Positions 49,383 to 57,375 of a DNA stretch of 64,000 nt are shown here, piece by piece. A model generated the notes under the pieces. That model had not been told where the DNA came from, made no database searches, and saw only the letters and a program-made list of their open reading frames with translations. Numbering within the stretch: the stretch's first letter is position 1; each line of letters begins with the position of its first letter. The position numbers and the translations under genes were made by a program. The DNA comes from Mycobacterium dioxanotrophicus (GTDB lineage: Bacteria; Actinomycetota; Actinomycetes; Mycobacteriales; Mycobacteriaceae), in NCBI RefSeq assembly GCF_002157835.1, contig NZ_CP020809.1, positions 806,001 to 870,000 on the forward strand, read 5' to 3'.

Positions 49383-49494
49383 CAGTATCCAGCGTGGCGC
49401 TGTTTGCCGTTCCCGGCTGCGCACACCGATTACGTGTACTTGTTGATGCCGGTGCGCCTTCCTGGCTGACCGGCCCGGCGAAAGAGGAACCCAC

Positions 49495-50388
49495 ATGCAA
49501 CTGGGGCTGATCGGCCTGGGCAAGATGGGCTACAACATGCGTGAGCGACTCCGCAAGGGCGGTCACGAGGTCATCGGCTACGACCCGCGCCCCGAGGTCA
49601 GCGATGTGGCCAGCCTGGCGGACCTGGCGGCGGAGCTCACCGCGCCTCGAGTGGTCTGGGTGATGGTCCCGTCGGGCACCATTACCGACCAGACCATCGT
49701 GTCGCTGGCCGACGTGCTCAGCCCGGGTGACCTGGTGATCGATGGCGGCAACTCCCGCTACACCGAGGATGGCCCGCACGCAAAGCTGTTGGGCGAGAAG
49801 GGTATTGCTTACATCGACGCCGGGGTGTCCGGTGGCGTGTGGGGCCTGACCGAAGGCTACGGCCTGATGGTCGGCGGCAGCGATGAGGATGTGGCCAGGG
49901 CCATGCCGATCTTCGACACCCTGCGCCCGGCCGGTGAACTCGCCGACGGATTCGTGCACGCCGGGCCGGTGGGTGCCGGGCACTACGCCAAGATGGTGCA
50001 CAACGGCATCGAGTACGGCTTGATGCACGCCTACGCCGAGGGCTACGAGTTGCTGGCGGCCGAGGACCTGATCAAGAGCCCGCAGGCGGTGATCCAGGCC
50101 TGGTCCAACGGTACGGTGGTGCGGTCGTGGCTGCAGGAACTCCTGGCCAAGGCGCTCAAGGAAGACCCCGGTTTCGACGAGATCACCGGCTACACAGAGG
50201 ATTCCGGCGAAGGCCGGTGGACTGTCGAAGAGGCGATCCACCACCGTGTGCCGATGCCGGTGATCGCCGCGTCGCTGTTCGCGCGGTTCGCCTCGAGGCA
50301 AGAGGACTCCCCCACCATGAAAGCGGTGGCGGCGCTGCGTAACCAGTTCGGTGGACACGCCGTGCAGAGGATCAGCGAGTCCGGGTGA
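49495..50388 (+). CDS. gnd: 6-phosphogluconate dehydrogenase (short, decarboxylating type)
   Basis: A 297-residue enzyme. GLIGLGKMGYNM binds the nucleotide; DGGNSRYTED, VSGGVWGLTEG and GAGHYAKMVHNGIEYG (catalytic Lys) are family marks. It belongs to the short GndA/YqeC-like form. It converts 6-phosphogluconate to ribulose-5-phosphate with NAD(P)H. With zwf at the other side of the cluster it provides two reducing steps; ribulose-5-phosphate is also the substrate of the RibB half of RibBA next door. GAGG precedes ATG 49495. Confidence 0.92.
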   Translation: MQLGLIGLGKMGYNMRERLRKGGHEVIGYDPRPEVSDVASLADLAAELTAPRVVWVMVPSGTITDQTIVSLADVLSPGDLVIDGGNSRYTEDGPHAKLLGEKGIAYIDAGVSGGVWGLTEGYGLMVGGSDEDVARAMPIFDTLRPAGELADGFVHAGPVGAGHYAKMVHNGIEYGLMHAYAEGYELLAAEDLIKSPQAVIQAWSNGTVVRSWLQELLAKALKEDPGFDEITGYTEDSGEGRWTVEEAIHHRVPMPVIAASLFARFASRQEDSPTMKAVAALRNQFGGHAVQRISESG

Positions 50389-50431
50389 TCCTGCCCGACA
50401 GTCACTTAGACGTCCCCAGGAGAGGTTCAAC

Positions 50432-50881
50432 ATGACGACAGAACAATCACCGAATCCGTGGGCACTGACCCGCAAAGGAAAGCCAGACGTCGGTCAGAAG
50501 GCCACGCGTGAGTACACGCTCACCATGGAGCACACCAAGATGTGGGCCGAGATCAGCCAAGATTTCAACCCGTTGCACTTCGATGACGAAGCGGCGGCCA
50601 AGTCGCTGTTCGGTCGGAGAGTGGGTCACGGAGGACTCATGCAGGCGATCCTGCACGGCATCTGTGGAACGGACCTGCCCGGCCCTGGGACGGTCTTCCT
50701 GAATCTCGAATGGCGCCTGCAGAACCCGATTTACTTCGGCGAAACCGTGGTAGGTGAAGTCGAGGTGCTCGAGGTACGCGACGAGAAGCCGATGTGCCTG
50801 CTGCGGACCACGATCACCCGGCCAGACGGCGTGGTCGCCCTGACGGGTAAAGCGCAGACCTGGACCACCGGACTCGACTGA
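50432..50881 (+). CDS. MaoC-like hot-dog hydratase
   Basis: A 149-residue protein. DFNPLHFDDEAAAKSLFGRR and GHGGLMQAILHGI form the hydratase 2 motif of MaoC/(R)-enoyl-CoA hydratases (catalytic Asp and His). The substrate is unknown; in this cluster it may process a carbon skeleton released by the monooxygenase. ATG 50432 follows gnd after 43 bp, with AGGAGAGG upstream. Confidence 0.88.
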   Translation: MTTEQSPNPWALTRKGKPDVGQKATREYTLTMEHTKMWAEISQDFNPLHFDDEAAAKSLFGRRVGHGGLMQAILHGICGTDLPGPGTVFLNLEWRLQNPIYFGETVVGEVEVLEVRDEKPMCLLRTTITRPDGVVALTGKAQTWTTGLD

Positions 50882-50974
50882 TCGCTCGGGGTCGCATTGG
50901 CATTTGCTCCCTTGCGCGGTAGTGCTTTTCGTTATGCGAAGCGACCCATTTTCAGTCGGGCACCCACATTGTGA

Positions 50975-50991
50975 ATGAGTTTCCAACTCAT
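50975..50991. promoter_or_regulatory. Inverted repeat in the gap before the flavin reductase operon
   Basis: Arms atgagtt (50975-50981) and aactcat (50985-50991) around tcc lie in the 256-bp gap between the MaoC and FMN reductase genes, which otherwise holds no gene. The stretch is AT-rich and is a plausible operator or promoter site of the three-gene unit at 51138-52904. Confidence 0.4.
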
Positions 50992-51137
50992 GTTTGACCA
51001 AATGTGTTGCGCTGGTGCATAGTAACTGCAGTGGGTGTAAGACACCTCACAGCCGCCGCGACACAGCACCGTGGTTCGGATTCCTTGGGTAGGCGTTGTT
51101 GCGCCACAAAGATAGAACGAGCATGGAGGTGGCTGCT

Positions 51138-51662
51138 GTGGAAGTGACTGTAGTAGTGGGCAATCCGAAGTCGCGCTCGCGCACGCGAGAAATTGCCGAG
51201 GCGGTCGCGGAGTTCGTCATCGAGCGCATCGGGGCTCGACTGGCGCCGACGATAGATTTGTGCGATGTCAGCGGATCGATGTTCCGTTGGCCGGATGCCA
51301 CTCTTGAGAATCTTGAGAACCGGTTGGCAGCAACGGATATTGCGGTGGTTGCGTCCCCCACATATAAGGCGGCCTACACGGGGCTGCTCAAAGCGTTCTT
51401 GGATCGATTTGGCAATAACGGGCTGGCCGGCGTCACTGCGATTCCAGTCATGACGGGAGCAGGATTTCAACACGCGTTGGCCGTGGAAACGAGCTTGCGA
51501 CCGGTACTGGTGGAGCTGGGAGCCTCGGTACCAACCCGTGGGCTGTACTTCGAAATATCACGGATGGACCAGATGTCGAAAACTGTTGAGCGCTGGGCTA
51601 TGGACAATCTCGAGACTTGCGATGCGATCGTCGGCCCGGCACGAGTGGGAGCTGGGCGATGA
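51138..51662 (+). CDS. NADPH-dependent FMN reductase (SsuE/flavodoxin-like)
   Basis: A 174-residue protein. MEVTVVVGNPKSRSRTREIA is the phosphate loop of SsuE/NADPH-FMN reductases, and VVASPTYKAAYTGLLKAFLD is the second family motif. It reduces FMN for two-component monooxygenases. GTG 51138 is chosen because GGAGGT lies 7 bp upstream; ATG 51123 would start inside that site. It overlaps the next reductase gene by 4 bp. Confidence 0.9.
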   Translation: MEVTVVVGNPKSRSRTREIAEAVAEFVIERIGARLAPTIDLCDVSGSMFRWPDATLENLENRLAATDIAVVASPTYKAAYTGLLKAFLDRFGNNGLAGVTAIPVMTGAGFQHALAVETSLRPVLVELGASVPTRGLYFEISRMDQMSKTVERWAMDNLETCDAIVGPARVGAGR

Positions 51663-52180
51663 GCATTGGACTCGATTTCGATGCCGCCCGATTTCGCGAT
51701 GTCCTCGCGCACCTACCAACGGGCATAACGATCATCACGGCGAACACGCCAGAAGGTCCCACTGGCATGACCGCAAACTCGTTTACCTCGGTCTCGCTTG
51801 ATCCGCCGCTCGTGCTGTTCTGCCCGGCGAAGTCGTCGTCGACCTGGCCCGCGGTGCGCGCCGCCGGAATGTTTTGTGTCAACGTAATGGCTGGTCACCA
51901 CAAAGAATTGGTCGGCCAGTTTGCGCGTAAGGGTGCAGAGCGCTTCGTCGGAGTGAGCTACCAAACTCATGAGGAAGGACCGGTACTCAACGAAGCCGTC
52001 GCCTGGCTTACGTGCCGAATTCATCACGAGCACGATGCAGGAGACCACACGATCGTCGTCGCCGAAGTCACCCGTCTTGACGCCCGTCCCGAGAGCGAAC
52101 CGCTGGTCTTTCTCCGGGGCCGGTACGGGATGTTCCAGGAGGTCGGCACATGTGAGGTCGAGGAGCCCAAACGAGCATGA
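51659..52180 (+). CDS. Flavin reductase domain protein
   Basis: A 173-residue protein of the flavin reductase-like family: FRDVLAHLPTGITIITANTP, GMTANSFTSVSLDPPLVLFC and GDHTIVVAEVTRLDA. ATG 51659 overlaps the preceding stop (ATGA). It is the third flavin reductase in the cluster, related to that at 43450. It would deliver reduced FMN to the monooxygenase at 44944. Confidence 0.9.
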   Translation: MSIGLDFDAARFRDVLAHLPTGITIITANTPEGPTGMTANSFTSVSLDPPLVLFCPAKSSSTWPAVRAAGMFCVNVMAGHHKELVGQFARKGAERFVGVSYQTHEEGPVLNEAVAWLTCRIHHEHDAGDHTIVVAEVTRLDARPESEPLVFLRGRYGMFQEVGTCEVEEPKRA

Positions 52181-52241
52181 ATACCTGCACTGAAATCTCT
52201 GCCATGCCCGCTGATCAATTTGTGAAATGGATGGTGCGCTG

Positions 52242-52904
52242 ATGGGAAACGTTGGATTGCTTCTCGTCGGCGTGGCCCTGCTGGTCAACGGGCTGGTGTC
52301 GGTCGGGGTTGTCGACGCGCGCGGGGCCGCGCCGCTGAACTTGTTCGTCGGGGCCGCCCAGGTCGTGCTGCCGACGCTGGTGCTCGTCCAGTCCGAAGGT
52401 AATCCCGGCATCGTGAACGCGACTTGGCCGAGCTATCTGTTCGGGTTCACCTACCTGTGGTTCGGGCTCATCCAGATCTTCGACATCGACGCGTGCGGGT
52501 TCGGCTGGTTCAGCTCGTTCGTCGCGGCCATCGCGGTGTATCACGCGGTCAAGAGCGTCGGCAGCGATCCGGTGTTCGCGATCATCTGGGCGACGTGGGC
52601 CATCATGTGGTCGTTGTTCTTCGTGCTGCTCGCTCTGGGCGTGACCAAGGCCGGCCGCGTCGACCTGGGCCACTTCACCGGATGGTTCCTCGTGCTGCTC
52701 GGCGTCCCGAGCAGCACCGTGCCGGCGATCCTGTTGCTCAACGGGCGGTGGCCCACCTCGGCGGCAGCCGGTTCGGCGGCGCTGGCGATCCTGCTGGTGG
52801 CCACCGTGCTCTCCGTGACGCTGTCGCGACGCAGCGCGCCTCGAGACCAGGAAGCGGCGCCGGTCGAGGCCTTGGTGAGCGGGGGTGTGCCACAAACGGC
52901 TTGA
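52242..52904 (+). CDS. AmiS/UreI family amide/urea channel
   Basis: A 220-residue membrane protein with about six or seven hydrophobic helices. MGNVGLLLVGVALLVNGLVS, FVGAAQVVLPTLVLVQ, YLFGFTYLWFGLIQIFDID and AIMWSLFFVLLALG match the AmiS/UreI family, which passes urea or short amides. It is 61 bp after the flavin reductase. It suggests that the cluster handles an amide- or urea-type compound or a released nitrogen product (inference). An in-frame ATG at 52227 is an alternative start. Confidence 0.88.
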   Translation: MGNVGLLLVGVALLVNGLVSVGVVDARGAAPLNLFVGAAQVVLPTLVLVQSEGNPGIVNATWPSYLFGFTYLWFGLIQIFDIDACGFGWFSSFVAAIAVYHAVKSVGSDPVFAIIWATWAIMWSLFFVLLALGVTKAGRVDLGHFTGWFLVLLGVPSSTVPAILLLNGRWPTSAAAGSAALAILLVATVLSVTLSRRSAPRDQEAAPVEALVSGGVPQTA

Positions 52905-52964
52905 GGTAGCAATGTGGGCCTGGGAACCGGCCGCCGGTGGCCTGTGTTGTCGCCGGCGGTCGGC

Positions 52965-52996
52965 TTCTGCCCGCTGTTATTTCTGCCCGCTGTTAT
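52965..52996. repeat. Two tandem 16-bp direct repeats upstream of the LuxR gene
   Basis: The unit ttctgcccgctgttat occurs twice without a gap (52965-52980 and 52981-52996), in the 257-bp region between amiS and the LuxR-type regulator, which has no gene. Such repeats often bind activators. Confidence 0.7.
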
Positions 52997-53071
52997 ATGG
53001 GGACAACCGTTGTTCACCCGTCATCCTGCACCGGCCGCCGACCACCCCCGCGTACAGGAAGGTCCGATGGG

Positions 53072-53092
53072 GCGAGACTAAGCTAGTCTCGC
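53072..53092. promoter_or_regulatory. Inverted repeat upstream of the LuxR-type regulator
   Basis: Arms gcgagacta (53072-53080) and tagtctcgc (53084-53092) are perfect 9-bp inverted repeats around agc, 70 bp before the regulator start. It is a candidate autoregulatory operator or transcript hairpin. Confidence 0.6.
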
Positions 53093-53161
53093 TGTGATCG
53101 TCATCACTTGCCCTAGTGGTGGCGCGCCGACGGGGGGTGCTGAGGATCGGAGGACTCGACG

Positions 53162-56100
53162 GTGACAACCACTCGACTGATCGGTGGGCGCGCCATCACT
53201 GGTCGAGAATGGGAAACCCTCCAGCAAGTGCTCGGACACTCGACCAATGCCGAAGTCGCGGCCGCGCTCGGAATCAGCGTGCGCACGGTGGAAAGCCACG
53301 TGTCGAAACTTCTCGCGAAGTTCGAGGTGGCCGACCGACGTGACCTGATCCAGATGGTTCAAGCTCAGTTGAGTGACGCACCCACCCGCGTTGCTCCACC
53401 AATCTCATTGCTACGCATGGTAAATGCCGGCAGGTTCGTGGGCCGCGCCAGCGAAATGGACCAATTGCACCGAGAATGGAACGCCGTGCAAAGCGGGGCC
53501 ACCCCGCGGATAGCCCTCGTCGTCGGCGATGCCGGCCTTGGCAAGAGCAAGCTGGTCGCCGAGTTCGCACGGCAGCTCTCGCAACAAGATTCGCCATTGG
53601 TTCTCTACGGTCGCTGCGACGAGGACAGCGGAGGCGCGTTTGACGCCATAGGTCAGGCGATCTCTCCCTACATCGAGGCGTGCAATCCGGTTGCGCTCGC
53701 CGAGCACCTGGGTGATCTCACCTCCGAGCTGCGCAGAATCTGCCCCGATTCCCGAATGCACTTCCCGTCGGGCCATGCGGAGGAGATGCCGCTCGATCCC
53801 AACATCAACCGGATGCGGATGTTTGGAGCCGCGGTCGGCGTGCTTCGTCAAGCCGCGGAAGCTGCGCCGATCTTGCTGGTCATCGACGACCTGCATTGGG
53901 CTCCCGCGCCGACGCTGCGATTCCTCACCTATCTGGTGAAGTCGAAGTTCCAGGGCCGGATGCTCATCTTGTGTACCTACCGCCCGCAGCCGGTGTCGAG
54001 TGCCATGATCGATTTTCTCGGGGATCTGAGCAGGGATATCGCTCCGACGCAGATCCATCTCGACGAATTGCTCCGAAGCGACGTCGTCGAGCTGTTGGAG
54101 TCGGTGACCGATCTGCAGATTTCGCGGGAACGGCTTGCACAGGAGGTCTTTTCGGAGACCCGAGGCAATCCCTTGTTCGTGGCGGAGCTGATCCGCAATC
54201 TCACCGACAATTCGGCGGCATTGTCTGCCACATCGAACGATGTGCCGCGTGGAATCAAAGATGTGATCGCTTCGAGATCACGACGTCTCGCGCAGGAAAC
54301 CCAGGAGTTGTTGCGGACCGCAGCAGTGCTTGGACATGAGTTCGATCTGATCCTGCTGCAACACGTTGCCCACATCGACGATCAGGCACTCTTGGCTGCC
54401 ATCGAGGAGGCAGTGCAGGCAAATCTGCTGTTCGACGTCACGGTGGCGGCGCCTCGGGCGGTGGAGCGTTACGCGTTCTGCCACGCAATCGTGCACCGTG
54501 CCATCCTGGAGGGCGTCTCCGCCGCGCGGCGTCGACGTCTGCACGCGGCGGCCGCCCGGGCACTGGAAGAACTCTATTCCGATGGTCTCTCTGAGCGGGC
54601 CGACGAGATCGCTCGCCACCTGGTGGAGGCGGGGCAGGTCACCGACCGCGCGGACACCGTGCGGTATCTGACGATGGCGGGCAGGTCGGCACTGGGCAGT
54701 TCCGCCGTCGAAGAAGCGCTCGGCTTCTTCGACCGAGCCATGGTCCTCACCGAGTCGAGCGACGCGTCGGAACGCGCCGAACTGTCGTACCAGCGGGGCA
54801 TGGCGCAACGCGCACTGGGGCAGTGGTCGGATTCGGTCGCGTCCCTGTCCAAGGCGCTCGATCTCTATGCCGAAGTCGATGACGCCGTTGCCATTTCGCG
54901 CACATGTCAGGCCGCGAGCCAGACCATCTTCTGGTCTTTCCGAACCAGGGAGGCGCGCGACCTGGCGCTGTACGGGTTGGGATTGATCGGTGACGCGTCC
55001 GGCCGGGAACGGGGACGACTGCTCGGCGCGTTGGCTTTCGCGAACGCGTGGAATGGCGATTACGAGGCCAGCACACAGAACATCGCGGAAGAACTCGAGC
55101 TTGCGGAACGGACCGGCGATACAGAGCTCAAAGGCCACGCCCTGGCGATGCGCGCGATGCAGCTGCCGGCCTTCCTCCAGCACGGCAATGCGGTAGCGGC
55201 GGGTTACGAGGCTTTGCAGATATTGCGCTACACCGATGACGCGTGGACCTATGCCAGCGTGTTGGGCTTCATGAACTACACACTGGTGGGATTGGGACGC
55301 CTGGAGGAAGCAGCCAAGATCGGGGCAGAACTCGACCAAGTGGTGAATCGAGTCGGCAACTATGCGGCCCAGCAACATTACAGTCGAATGAAAGCGATGA
55401 TGGAGTTCTTCCGCCGCGGAAGCATTCCTGACCTGGAGAGGTTCGCTCGTCGCGACCTTGAGTTCTGTGAAGCCGTCGGTCCCGGCGTGCGGGAGCATTC
55501 CCTGTCCTGGCTCGGGCTGAGCAACTTCCTGGCCGGAAAGTGGTCTGAGGCCAAGACTTTGTACTCCGCCGCGCTGGACATCGAGGTGGAGAACACCGCG
55601 ATGGTCGGCTGGAGCTGGTCGTCGCTGTTCGAGATCCTCGCCTACCTGGGCGACGCAGAGGCGGCCATGGAACTGTTCAACCGGCATCGACACAATTTGC
55701 CTACACCGGGACGGCCAAACACCTGCGGTTCATGGACGGCTGGTCTGGCCGCGGTGGAGGGTTTGGCCATCTTGAAACGGTTCAATGAGGCGGCTGAGCT
55801 GCTGCCTGTGTTGGAAGGTTTCCTCGACGAAACCGCCGTGGTGTGTATCGAGTTCCGCGGCGGGCGCCTGGTCAAGCGGGCCGTTGCCGTAGCCGCGGCC
55901 GCGGCGGGTGAATGGTCTCGCGCGGAGACGTACTTCCTGGCGGCACTGGCCGATGCGGAGTCGATGCCCCACGTGGTGGAACATGCGCACACCCTGAGGT
56001 TCTTCGGGCAAATGCTCCTCACCAGGGGAGATGACGAGTCGACCGCACGGGGCAGGCGCTATTTGGAAGCGGCATTGGCCGAATACTCGCACCTCGAGAT

Positions 56101-56179
56101 GCCGCGCCACGTCGCGCTGTGCCGACCTGGACTGTCCGAAAAGGAAAGTGTGCCGACGCAAAGGCTCGGGACGTTGTGA
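53162..56179 (+). CDS. Large LuxR-type ATPase regulator with N-terminal HTH
   Basis: A 1005-residue protein. The N-terminus is a LuxR/GerE helix-turn-helix (residues about 12-66, NAEVAAALGISVRTVESHVS). An ATPase domain follows, with Walker A VGDAGLGKSK at about 121-130 and Walker B LLVIDDLHWA near 238-247, then a long TPR-like helical region. It resembles LAL/MalT regulators, but these normally carry the HTH at the C-terminus, and here the C-terminus ends without one. It lies directly after the cluster and probably senses the substrate and activates the genes (inference). GTG 53162 has GGAGG upstream. Confidence 0.9.
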   Translation: MTTTRLIGGRAITGREWETLQQVLGHSTNAEVAAALGISVRTVESHVSKLLAKFEVADRRDLIQMVQAQLSDAPTRVAPPISLLRMVNAGRFVGRASEMDQLHREWNAVQSGATPRIALVVGDAGLGKSKLVAEFARQLSQQDSPLVLYGRCDEDSGGAFDAIGQAISPYIEACNPVALAEHLGDLTSELRRICPDSRMHFPSGHAEEMPLDPNINRMRMFGAAVGVLRQAAEAAPILLVIDDLHWAPAPTLRFLTYLVKSKFQGRMLILCTYRPQPVSSAMIDFLGDLSRDIAPTQIHLDELLRSDVVELLESVTDLQISRERLAQEVFSETRGNPLFVAELIRNLTDNSAALSATSNDVPRGIKDVIASRSRRLAQETQELLRTAAVLGHEFDLILLQHVAHIDDQALLAAIEEAVQANLLFDVTVAAPRAVERYAFCHAIVHRAILEGVSAARRRRLHAAAARALEELYSDGLSERADEIARHLVEAGQVTDRADTVRYLTMAGRSALGSSAVEEALGFFDRAMVLTESSDASERAELSYQRGMAQRALGQWSDSVASLSKALDLYAEVDDAVAISRTCQAASQTIFWSFRTREARDLALYGLGLIGDASGRERGRLLGALAFANAWNGDYEASTQNIAEELELAERTGDTELKGHALAMRAMQLPAFLQHGNAVAAGYEALQILRYTDDAWTYASVLGFMNYTLVGLGRLEEAAKIGAELDQVVNRVGNYAAQQHYSRMKAMMEFFRRGSIPDLERFARRDLEFCEAVGPGVREHSLSWLGLSNFLAGKWSEAKTLYSAALDIEVENTAMVGWSWSSLFEILAYLGDAEAAMELFNRHRHNLPTPGRPNTCGSWTAGLAAVEGLAILKRFNEAAELLPVLEGFLDETAVVCIEFRGGRLVKRAVAVAAAAAGEWSRAETYFLAALADAESMPHVVEHAHTLRFFGQMLLTRGDDESTARGRRYLEAALAEYSHLEMPRHVALCRPGLSEKESVPTQRLGTL

Positions 56180-56201
56180 ACACCGCCAGCTCGCGGCCCG
56201 G

Positions 56202-56684
56202 CTACCAGTTGTAATAGCCGCCTTCGGGGCCGAGCATGCGCTCCAGCCGCGTGCGGTTGATGCGGGCCAGCTCGTTGCGGACCACCTTGCGTTCGGTGTC
56301 CACGTCGTTGTGCAGGCGGTAGGTGATGCAGTCGAGCACTTCGGTCGGGTCGCAGGTGGGCGTGCACATGACAAACCCGAATCCGAAGCGGTCGCGATAG
56401 CGCAGCAAGGCGCCGTCGAACCGCGCTGTCACGTCGGGCAGGTCGGGCCAGCGGCACCCGATCAACGGGTAGGCCTGCAGCACGGCGTCGATGGAGTCCT
56501 CGCCCAGGCTGAACAGCAGGGCATCGGCCTGCCGGAACAGGCTCTCGTGGTCGGCGTACGGACGCGACCGCGCCAGGTCGGCGGATACCAGCACGCTGTA
56601 ACAACATTCGTAGACCGCGTGCACCGCGCGCCGCATCGGCAATGCGTTGTACGCGTCAAGCCCCATGCCCTGATGCATCAACAC
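56202..56684 (-). CDS. OHCU decarboxylase-like protein
   Basis: A 160-residue protein. MGLDAYNALPMRRAVHAVYE and NDVDTERKVVRNELARINRT match 2-oxo-4-hydroxy-4-carboxy-5-ureidoimidazoline decarboxylases of urate breakdown. The usual HPxIG-type motif appears only as AYPLIGC, and no other purine-catabolism gene is near, so the activity is uncertain. ATG 56666 is an alternative start. It lies behind ppa on the same strand (74-bp gap) and converges on the LuxR gene. Confidence 0.7.
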   Translation of the reverse strand: MLMHQGMGLDAYNALPMRRAVHAVYECCYSVLVSADLARSRPYADHESLFRQADALLFSLGEDSIDAVLQAYPLIGCRWPDLPDVTARFDGALLRYRDRFGFGFVMCTPTCDPTEVLDCITYRLHNDVDTERKVVRNELARINRTRLERMLGPEGGYYNW

Positions 56685-56758
56685 ACGACCATCATCGAAG
56701 GCGCAGAGTACGGGGGTATTACCCCGTGTTACAGCAGGGCTAAATCAGGGGCCTGAAA

Positions 56759-57247
56759 TCAGTGCTCCTCAGTCTTGAACCGCTCAATCGAGCGCTGCAA
56801 CTCGGCCTCGGCTTCCTCGCGGCCGGCCCAGTCGGCAGCCTTGACGAACTTGCCCGGCTCGAGGTCCTTGTAGTGCACGAAGAAGTGCTTGATGGCGTCG
56901 AGCTCGAACTGCGACACGTCGCCGACATCCTGGATGTGATCCCAACGCGGATCACCGGCCGGGACGCACAGCAGCTTGTCGTCGCCGCCGGCCTCGTCGG
57001 TCATCTTGAACATCGCGACCGGCCGGGCCTCGACGATGCAGCCCGGGAACACCGATTCGGTCAGCAGCACCAGCGCGTCCAGCGGGTCGCCGTCCTCACC
57101 GAGAGTGTTCTCGAAGAAGCCGTAGTCGGCGGGGTAACCCATCGGCGTGAAGAGGTAGCGGTCGAGCTTGACCCGGCCCGTCTCGTGGTCAACCTCGTAC
57201 TTGTTGCGTGAACCCTTCGGGATCTCGATGACGACGTCGAACTCCAC
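56759..57247 (-). CDS. ppa: Inorganic pyrophosphatase
   Basis: A 162-residue family I enzyme, the same length as Rv3628. [25 protein letters not shown] and the metal site [13 protein letters not shown] are visible. It hydrolyses pyrophosphate from biosynthetic reactions in the cytoplasm. It is divergent from dacB, and the 128-bp gap carries an inverted repeat (57284-57299). Confidence 0.97.
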   Translation of the reverse strand: MEFDVVIEIPKGSRNKYEVDHETGRVKLDRYLFTPMGYPADYGFFENTLGEDGDPLDALVLLTESVFPGCIVEARPVAMFKMTDEAGGDDKLLCVPAGDPRWDHIQDVGDVSQFELDAIKHFFVHYKDLEPGKFVKAADWAGREEAEAELQRSIERFKTEEH

Positions 57248-57283
57248 CGTCGTGGCTCCTTCGCATCTGCGGTTAAGGCAAGG

Positions 57284-57299
57284 GTCGTCGGGCGACGAC
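57284..57299. promoter_or_regulatory. Inverted repeat between ppa and dacB
   Basis: Arms gtcgtcg (57284-57290) and cgacgac (57293-57299) around gg lie 37 bp before the ppa start. It may be an operator or a 5' UTR hairpin; in GC-rich DNA it could also arise by chance. Confidence 0.3.
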
Positions 57300-57375
57300 G
57301 CGGGTCAACCCTAATCCAGCGATAGGCTGGCGCAGCGGGGTGCCTGGTCCCCGTCGATGAATGAGCAGGAGAACT

